Below, piece after piece: positions 56,191 to 64,000 of a stretch of DNA of 64,000 nt; within the stretch, counting starts at the first letter, position 1; every line of letters starts with the position of its first letter. The position numbers were made by a program, and so were the translations under genes. Source of the DNA: Sambucus nigra (lineage: Eukaryota > Streptophyta > Magnoliopsida > Dipsacales > Adoxaceae); assembly GCA_949130495.1 (NCBI GenBank), contig OX422215.1:11323302-11387301 (forward strand), in the 5' to 3' direction. The notes under the pieces were generated by a model. That model ran no database searches and was not told the origin of the DNA. It saw only the letters and a list, made by a program, of their open reading frames with translations.

Positions 56191-57710
56191 TGATAATACG
56201 CAAATATTGTGTATTTCATTCTCCGAACCTACGCATTTTAGCCCCCTCGAGTATCTTATTCCTTATATTTATGCTCGTTAATTAGACAACCTCGAGTTTC
56301 TATGTTAACATGTTTTGCAGGGGTTAATTGAGCTTTTATAGGTATTTGGATGCTAAGTGTGAAGTTCGGATGCATTCCGCTCGATTTCCGTATGCAATCG
56401 CACGTTCAAGGGAATTTTAGTCTTTTCACAGCTTGGGCACCTGGCCCAACATCACTCAAGTTGTAACCCTCCTCGCAAGTTTCATGTGGCCGCGAACGGT
56501 GTGCGATTCCGATTCAGAACGAAGAAGTTACGGGAGTTTCAGCGGAGGAGAAATGCATTCAAGCCAAAACAGCAATGTAGGGGGCTCATACCTGCTTGAT
56601 CGATCGATCGATCCTTTAATATTTTCAATTCGTGGGAAGCCAGTGGGCTATGATTTTCAGCATCGATCGATCGACGGTTTGGGTTGATCAATCGATCCCC
56701 TCTTTTTATAAGATATTTTTCCTTTTATTTTCTTTTCTCTTTTCTTTTCTTCTTCATTTCCCACTTACTATATAAAGCATTTTTGTTGTAAATATCAGAT
56801 ATTAAGGTTTTAGGATAGATTTTAGCTTAGAATATCTTAGGGTTTGAGGGTTTTAGAGAGTTCTTCTTTGATTCTTCTTGGTTTGACACCCAATTGGGTT
56901 GTAAGTTGCATTATTCATCATCTTCTCCATTAATATAGTTGTTTTTCCATTAATTCTTTCTTTCTAATTAATTTACATGCATTCTAATTTAGGTTTACGT
57001 TTCTTCTCACGCTTTCTAGTGTAGATTTATCGCTTTTAGTTACCGCTTTCATTTGTCGCATTTTTATCATGCTTTCTATCTAATTTAAATTAGGTTGTGT
57101 TTGAATTGAACTCACTCAAGTTGACGTGTTGCTTTGCTTTGGTGATGGTATTTACGGGTCTATTTCGGGTGCGTTGTCCTAGTTATTGCGCCTAGGAGAT
57201 TTGACGGGGCATATTATGTATGTCCCGTTCTTACGACCTTGTGTGCGCAATTTTTGGGATATTTATTGACGCCAAAATCTTATTAGGATTTATGCGGATT
57301 TAGGGGCGTGACAACCCTCGGTTCAATTAACTGTTGAAACGAGACGCATTCTAAATAACTCGTCGACCCATGTGACCATTTTATACAAATTAAATCGAGT
57401 GAGGGATATTCGACGCAACTAATAGTTTTACTCGCTTTCTTATTCTAGCTTTATTTACCCTCGCCTAGATTAATATTTCCCTTTTATGCATCTTTTCCTT
57501 TTTAGTTTGTAATTCACCTTCTACACTTTTATTTCGGAATATTAGATCATACAAATTCTAGCATCTCATCCCTGTGGATTTTTGATACCTGACCTACCGA
57601 TGTACTTGCCTCGCAAGTTTAGTCATAATTTAGGTTTGTTTATATTATCGCGGTGAAAAGAAAACAACGACCATGAACTTACACGCGCACACATTTCACG
57701 CGCTCGATCA
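56191..57710 (+). repeat. left LTR of the Athila-type element
   Basis: 1,520 bp. GATCGATC clusters lie at 56597-56698. It is similar throughout to the right LTR, with scattered substitutions and small indels. Confidence 0.92.
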
Positions 57711-57713
57711 AAA

Positions 57714-57731
57714 TGGCGCCGTTGCCGGGGA
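57714..57731 (+). other. primer-binding site, Asp tRNA
   Basis: TGGCGCCGTTGCCGGGGA is complementary to the 3' end of plant tRNA-Asp(GUC), as used by Athila/Tat-lineage elements. Confidence 0.92.
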
Positions 57732-57905
57732 CGAGTTTGTTTTAGACTTTATTTGATTTAGTATTTCATAGTATTTTCTTTCTATTTGTATTATTTGCTA
57801 ATATTTTACAGGACTTCCACATTTGAGCACTTAGAAACGCTCGAATTTTTCTCGCGCGCACTTACTTTGTGGAATTCGCCACTTCGAGCCATTTTTGGGG
57901 TAAAC

Positions 57906-58736
57906 ATGTCTTATTCCAATTCTTTTGGTAATTATTGTTATAATTCTCAAAATTCTCGCAAACCTATGACTTTCGGTGAATACTTAGAAGCCCAAAGTAT
58001 AACAAATTAAAATATGACTTTGGGCGAGTATAACGAAAGTCAAAATTTAGGTTATTGGAATTTTGATGTTGATGATAATGATTTTGGGCCTTTACCTCCT
58101 TATAAAAGGAATTTTGAAACGAATTTGAATAGTTTTGAAAATTCCTATACTAATGAGTTTTCATTTAAGTCCGGTGGTAATTTTCAAAGTTCCCATTTTC
58201 ATGGATCCGCACCTCGACCTATGACATTCGGCGAGGGTTTGCGTATGTATGAAAATGAGAAAATTTAAAATCTTTATCGGGAAGAAAATCATCTTTGGGA
58301 ACATGAATTGGATTTATTATTTGAGTCCGACGATGATTTTTCTTTCGAGACTTTTGAAGTCGAGGAATGTTTTGAACCAAAAGAGTTACTTGTGCTTACT
58401 TTGGAACAAACCATTCTTGACTTTTCCCATTGCATAATAGATATTGAAAGTGAGGAGGAAAATGACGTAATATCTATTTACAATGAAATGATTTCTTCTT
58501 TGGCCCCCAAAGAAGAACATTTCATTGAAAATGATATTATTTCCTTCGAAACTCAATCTTCATGCGATGATGATTCATCTCATGAGTTTGAATTTCTTTC
58601 ATTCCCATTTTCATTCTCTATTATCTCACCATCACAAGTACCCGATGATTCAGTTTCAAACTTTAATATTTTAAACCTTTTCGCCGATGAGGAGTACCTG
58701 CTCGAGTCGCCTTCCACGATCGCATTTGTTCCTTAG
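57906..58736 (+). pseudogene. acidic gag-position protein with TFGEY repeats, two stops
   Basis: A single frame of 276 codons, interrupted only by two TAA stops (58008-58010 and 58266-58268). The amino-terminal part repeats P-M-T-F-G-E-Y, M-T-L-G-E-Y and P-M-T-F-G-E-G. The rest is strongly acidic, phenylalanine-rich and serine-rich (D-D-D-F-S-F-E-T-F-E-V-E-E). The ATG at 57906 is chosen as the first after the primer site that opens this pattern. It lies where gag would be, but no gag domain or zinc knuckle is seen. Function unknown; it looks recently disabled. Confidence 0.6.
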
Positions 58737-61096
58737 TGTACGCCGCCTCCCATTCTAATTTCAAAATCATTGGGAGATTATTCGGCTTTTCTTGGTCCCC
58801 ACATGTTTTTGTCACCCATTCAATCCAAACCCCCGTGGTCCCACTAAAACTTTTAATTGGCGATCGTTCCTTTCTTACGCCTTACACATGACTTTCGTTG
58901 TTCAAATGCAATTCATATTTTTCGGAAGGCATGCCATTATGTGAGGGTACATCGGTTATCCTCCAAAGTCAAATCATTTTTACGGTGGACCCTCAGCTAT
59001 TTAGACTTCTAGCGTACAGTTAGTGTGAAGCCTAAATAGTAGGTTGTATATAGTTAGCTTGCTTTCTTTATTTTTTTTCTCCTTTTTAATTTATTCTAAT
59101 GTAATTAGTTAATTTTTTATTTTTTATTATTTGTTTTTGTTATGCTCGATACTAACTTGTTTTGTAGATTTTTTGGACTTGTTCTTATGGGGATCACTTC
59201 AATTTTGGGTAACATCGCTCTTTTCCTCTCTTTAACTTGGTTCTTAATTTACATTAAGGACAATGTCAAGTTTTAAGTTAGGGGGTGTGGGATATTCTAT
59301 CCACTTCATTATTTAGTCCATGTTTTTGCTCACATGTTAGTTACTTAGTATGCTTTTCTTAGAAAAATTGAAATTTTTCAAAAATATTTTCTTTCTTTTT
59401 TCTCCTTTATTGGGCATTTTGCCTTTGTTTCCGATGATAAATTTCAATAATTGCATGATCCAATAGACAACCCAATGATGCATGTTCTCGATTTTAGAAG
59501 TTATTAGACTTTAATCCTCGATTATTGATATTATCAATAACTTCATGAATTAAAATTTAATCCCATGAGCACATGCACTTTTATCGTATTATTGATTTAG
59601 TTTATGACTTTTATAACTCGGTAATCTTTTGTTGCATTGTATATACTTACACCGAGTAAGCTTTGTACCTTTTGTCGTTTGTGAGTGTATACACTATTCT
59701 TTTCTCTTTGAAAACGTTGAATTCGTCGGTAATCTCACCATTCTTTCATTTGATCGTTCATTAATTGAGTTCATACTTGAAATGTGTTACTTGATCATGA
59801 TTTTCATATATTGTTTTGATTCGAGAATTGCATAAACTTTGTGAAATGATCAGAGGCCCTCTATGCTATATCACCCATATTGACCTTGACATCACCCTTA
59901 TATGTTTACCCTCGTTACCCCATTTGAGCCTAAATATAGCCTTTCGTTTTATAACCCAAATCCCATAACCAACTCTAAGTTGGAGTTTTATCCCATATAT
60001 ACACTTTCCATACCTTTGTTTGGAATGTTGCTTCGGATTGAATGATGGTGTTGTGATGTCGGTTGCAATTTAGTCATATGAGAGTTTGATAAGTAAAGAA
60101 AAACAAAGAAAAGAAAAAGTGAAAAAGAGAAAGCAAAAAGCAAAAGAAAACATGAGAAAAAGAAGAAAAGAAAAGAAAGAGAAGTTTGTAAATGTTGTGT
60201 ATAGTGTTCAATAAGCTCTGATTACTCTCCCCGATGATATATCTAATACCGTTTGGAACTTGTTTTCCAATTTTGATATTGCCCGCATTTTCCCACTATC
60301 CCGAGTTTTCATCCCAAACACTTTGAATCCGTACATACATTCTTTCATTTCGTACCCTAGCCTAGCCTATATTACAACCCTATTAAAGTCCTACGTGATC
60401 TTATGTTGATGTAATTCAAAAGTCATAATAGTTTTGATAATCTGTGAAAATGCATTTCTCCTCCTTTTATGTGCGGTATCTTTCATTGAGATTACAACTT
60501 TTCAGTTTATATATAGCGTTCTTCATTTATGACATGTGGGCGGCCTAGTTTCCATTTACATTTACACTTTATGCCCACATGTTCCATGTGTTACCTCCCT
60601 GTTTCGAGTGAATTCACTTGATGAGCGTAATGCCCGTAAGGATTGAATGTATGCTTGCCTTAACGCTTATCCAGTTTATATAAGTTTGAGCCAAATCACA
60701 CTTTGCATGTGCTCGCTCCCCTCTCACATTTTAAGGTTTCAATTCTATGAGGTGTATTCTATAATGTTAATGATTCAAACTTTTGTTTGAATCCGTTCAA
60801 TGTGCTAATAATGCGTATGAAATCCTTTTCGCCATTGTTGGGCTTGTCGCATGTTGGGTTGGGCATATTTTGAGGAAACCATGTGATGTTTGTGGGTATC
60901 ATCCCTGAAAAACCTTATGAGACGACACTCGTCCACTAGGGTGACCTAGGGGTTTAACGGCTTATTACATATGCTAAATGCAATCGAATCGCCCGTGAAA
61001 GTGGCCTTTTGCTTTTATACCATATTTTTGTACTATCTCCTGCTTTTGGTTTGCTTGTAGTTCTTGTTGCATCCTATTTCATTGCTCGGGACTAGC
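58737..61096 (+). other. non-coding interior of the Athila-type element
   Basis: Holds the AAGTTAGGGGGTGTGG block (59277-59292) and a purine-only-like tract of A/G-rich sequence (60091-60184). No conserved retroelement domain was recognised in any frame. Confidence 0.65.
60091..60184 (+). repeat. A/G-rich purine tract
   Basis: About 94 bp of almost pure purines (AAAGAAAAAC, GAAAAAGTGAAAAAGAG and so on) inside the Athila-type element. Confidence 0.88.
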
Positions 61097-61116
61097 AATG
61101 TGTAAGTTATGGGGTG
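61097..61116 (+). other. polypurine tract of the Athila-type element
   Basis: GTAAGTTATGGGGTG directly precedes the right LTR start TGATAAT. The tract is short and interrupted. Confidence 0.55.
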
Positions 61117-62660
61117 TGATAATAAGCAAATATTGTGTATTTTATCCTCCGAACCTACGCATTTTAGCCCTCTCGGGTATTTATTCCTTATATTTATGCT
61201 CGTTAACTAGACAACCTCGGATTTCTATGTTAACATGTTTTGCAGGGGTTAATTGAGCTTTTATAGGTATTTGGATGCTAAGTGTGAAGTTCGGACGCAT
61301 TCCGCTCGATTTTCGTACGCAATCGCACGTTCAAGGGAATTTTAGTCTTTTCACAACTTGGGCACCTGGCCCAACATCACTCAAGTTGTAACCCTCTTCG
61401 CAAGCTTCACGTGGCCATGAACGGTGCGCGATTCCGATTCAGAACGAAGAAGTTACGGGAGTTTCAGCGGAGGAGAAATGCATTCAAGCCAAAACAGCAA
61501 TGCAGGGGGCTCATACCTGCTTGATTGATTGATCGATCAAAGGGATCGATCGATAGATCCTTTAATATTTGCAATTCGTGGGAAGCCAGTGGGCTATGAT
61601 TTTCAGCATCGATCGATCGACGGTTTGGGTTGATCGATCGATCCCCTCTTTTTATGAGATATTTTTCCTTTTATTTTCTTTTCTCTTTTCTTTTCATCTT
61701 CATTTCCCACTTACTATATAAAGCATTTTTGTTGTAAATATCAAATATTAAGGTTTTAGGATAAATTTTAGCTTAGAATATCATAGGGTTTGAGGGTTTT
61801 GGAGAGTTCTTCTTTGATTCTTTTTGGTTTGACTCCCAATTGGGTTGTAAGTTGCATTATTCATCATCCTCTCCATTAATATAGTTATTTTTCCATTAAT
61901 TCTTTCTTTCTAGTTAATTTACATGCTTTCTAATTTAGGTTTACGTGCTTTCTTCCCGCGCTTTCTAGTGTAGATTTATCGCATTTATTTATCGCTTTCA
62001 TTTACCGCATTTTTATCATGCTTTCTAGCTAATTTAAATTAGGTTGTGTTTGAATTGAACTCACTCGAGTTGACGCGTTGCTTTGCTTTGGTGATGGTAT
62101 TTACGGGTGTATTTCGGGTGCGTTGTCCTAGTTATTGCGCCTAGGAGATTTGACGGGGCATATCATGTACGTCCCGTGCTTACGACCTTGCGTGCGTAAT
62201 TTTCGGGATATTTGTTGACGCAAAAATCTTATTAGGCTTTTATGCGTATTTAGGGGCGTGACAACCCTCGGTTCAATTAACTGTCGAAATGAGACGCATT
62301 CTACATAACTCGTCGACCCATGTGACCATTTTATACAAATTAACTCGGGTGAGGGATATTCGACGCAACCTATAGTTTTACTCGCTTTCTTAATCTAGCT
62401 TTATTTACCCTCGCCTAGATTAATATTTTCCTTTTATGCATCTTTTCCTTTTTAGTTTGTAATTCACCTTCTACACTTTTATTTCGGAATATTAGATCGT
62501 ATAAATTATAGCATCTCGTCCCTGTGGATTTTTTATACCCGACTTACCGCTGTGCTTGCCTCACAAGTGCAGTCGTAATTTAGGTTTGTTTGTATTATCG
62601 CGGTGAAACGAAAACAATGACCGTGCACTTACACGCGCATGCATTTCACGCGCTTGATCA
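61117..62660 (+). repeat. right LTR of the Athila-type element
   Basis: 1,544 bp; GATCGATC clusters at 61521-61646. Followed by TTTGG. Confidence 0.92.
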
Positions 62661-64000
62661 TTTGGTTTGGGTAGCAAAAGCATTTTTATCATCGAAGACA
62701 ATTCCACTTTTGTCATATTTTATTTGGACAATGCCTAATATTTTATCCAACCTTTTTAAACTAGACTCCAAATCAAATTTGACACGACTCGAATCTCTTG
62801 AGTAAATGCCTAGAACCCTCAAACTTAAGAAACTCTTTCTTCATAGACTCCATCAAACCATGAAGGCTATCGCTCTTATTCTCAACGTACTCTAACTTCT
62901 CTCGAAGAGTCCTCTCACGTGTCTTAAGATCCCAATCAAAACATTATTATCATATCTTTTAACTGATCTTCCAATTTCAAGTTAGCATTCTTCACTTTCA
63001 ACGTTTTTTGCATATAACTCATGGAAGGCAACTTGGAGTTCACACTTTTCCTCCTCTTCTTCATCCCCACACTCATCTCCACTCTTTCGACCATCACTCA
63101 CTCAGGATCCACAAATAATGGTCTTGAAAGTGTCATGTAAAGAAATATATTCATGGGAAGATTTCTCATCAAACCTCACATGATTAGCCTTGAATGCGGT
63201 AAAGTTGCGCTCAATCGGGGAGTCGGTTCCTTCTTTCGGATCACTATCACTAAGGACGACATTATATAGTATTGGTTTCTTGACCTCCTTCCCAAGTTTG
63301 GTAAGGAACTTAGCAACCCTATTGCCATAACCTTCACAACCATAACATATTTTTGACTTATCCTTCTTAAAGTTCTCATTCGAATTATTAGGAAAGTGAT
63401 CGACCTCATTTGTGCATATTTTTCTCGAATAGTTTTTCTTCTTTCGATTGCTTACGGAATTTGAAAAAAAAATTGATTTTTTTTGCAACCATGGCCATAT
63501 CTTCGGATTCGATTTCAGACTCGTCATTTGAAATAGGTGTTTCCTCCTTTTTAGCTTTTAAAATAATGTTGTCATCTTTATTCTTCTTAATCTTAGAGGT
63601 AAAAATGTCAAGCTCATATGTTTGTTAGTCACCTGAAATCTCTTCAAGTTTCGTATAATCTAGAGTGCTGAAATAAATCAAAATTGTCACTTTTGGATTA
63701 AATCTTTCAGGCAACAATCTAAAGATCTTCTTAATTATTCGATTACCGGGTATCTTCTCTCCCAAGTTAAAAGATGTAAACTATGTCGGATAATCTAATG
63801 TAGAAATCATCAAAGGTCTCACTCTCAGACATACTAATTGTTTCAAACTGAGTGATGAGTTTATTAAGTTTAGAAGCCTTAACAACACTAGTTCTTTCAT
63901 GGGTGAGCTGGAGTATGTCCCAAGCCTATTTTTACATTTCCCAAGTCATAATACGACAAAACTCCTCCGTGGTGAGAGAACAAAACAGAGCATTTAAACC
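62661..64000 (-). pseudogene. SIRE-like copy B gag (broken, runs off the window)
   Basis: Continues the copy interrupted at 56190. On the minus strand, read from 64000 downward, it begins with the gag core (T-T-E-E-F-C-R-I-M, A-W-D-I-L-Q-L-T-H-E, S-E-T-F-D-D-F-Y-I-R-L). The frame at 63527-63102 follows, with a knuckle remnant C-Y-G-C-E-G-Y-G-N-R-V and the L-S-D-S-D-P-K-E-G stretch also found at 22220 in the plus-strand relic. Glutamate-rich sequence then extends to about 62700. Stops are frequent. The 5' LTR would lie beyond the window. Confidence 0.75.

Larger units (their letters stand above)
56191..62660 (+). mobile_element. Athila-type LTR element, probably non-autonomous
   Basis: A 6,470-bp element with LTRs of 1,520 and 1,544 bp (TGATAAT...GATCA) and a tRNA-Asp primer site TGGCGCCGTTGCCGGGGA three bases after the left LTR. 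Flanks are CTTGG and TTTGG, a 5-bp duplication with one transition. The interior TTAAGTTAGGGGGTGTGG block is typical of Athila/Tat elements. No integrase or reverse transcriptase is seen; one acidic frame is the only coding signal. Copy C (26600-26650) shows the uninterrupted target. Confidence 0.9.

Noticed and set aside
1..64000. tRNA genes, suggested by TGGTATCAGAGC and TGGCGCCGTTGCCGGGGA matches
   Set aside because: These are only the 3'-end complements used as retroelement primer sites; no cloverleaf-forming sequence was seen around them.

Overview
This window is plant nuclear DNA, AT-rich and almost wholly made of transposable elements. The evidence is the element set itself: Ty1/copia elements primed by initiator-Met tRNA, an Athila-type element primed by tRNA-Asp, FAR1-type Mutator and hAT elements, MITEs, and a broken plant XB3/XBAT-type ankyrin-RING gene. 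An angiosperm, probably a eudicot, fits; the species cannot be read from the sequence. No host gene looks intact. The only short open frame that looks undamaged is a GRF zinc-finger gene carried inside the Mutator-like element.

Layout. 1-11.5 kb: a copia reverse-transcriptase relic (1.8 kb), a 3.0 kb solo LTR with perfect 5-bp target duplication (2417-5423), AT and TATG microsatellites, three hAT-type MITEs, and a decayed tandem repeat. 11.5-17.6 kb: an XB3-like pseudogene cut in two by a 4,989-bp minus-strand Ty1/copia element (11759-16747) with 273-bp LTRs. 17.6-19.6 kb: little, then the right end of a CACTA element. 19.9-28.4 kb: degenerate SIRE-like copia copies in both orientations, joined at a scrambled breakpoint. 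28.4-30.7 kb: a copia RNase H scrap, a 119-bp duplication and unassigned sequence.

30.7-53.1 kb is a nested stack. An old minus-strand SIRE-like relic (copy A) was entered by an hAT transposon (32362-47104, perfect 8-bp TSD ATTAATCC). That hAT was entered by a 10,386-bp LTR element without coding domains (33199-43584, two 3,025-bp LTRs, TSD TTTGA), the same family as the solo LTR at 2.4 kb. Copy A also received a foldback MITE (47521-47934) and a Mutator-like element (47964-52448) with about 240-bp terminal inverted repeats and two convergent genes. 53.1-64 kb: a second SIRE-like copy (copy B), collinear with copy A and serving as an internal empty-site control. Its gag is split by an Athila-type LTR element (56191-62660).

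Functionally these are nested, mostly dead mobile elements. The most informative structures are the two-gene MULE, whose inverted repeats appear to supply a spliced leader to both genes; an eight-copy palindrome array in the 3' intron of the hAT transposase; and GATCGATC clusters shared by the LTRs of two unrelated retroelement families. All element boundaries were found by eye from LTRs, TIRs and target duplications; no database search was possible.
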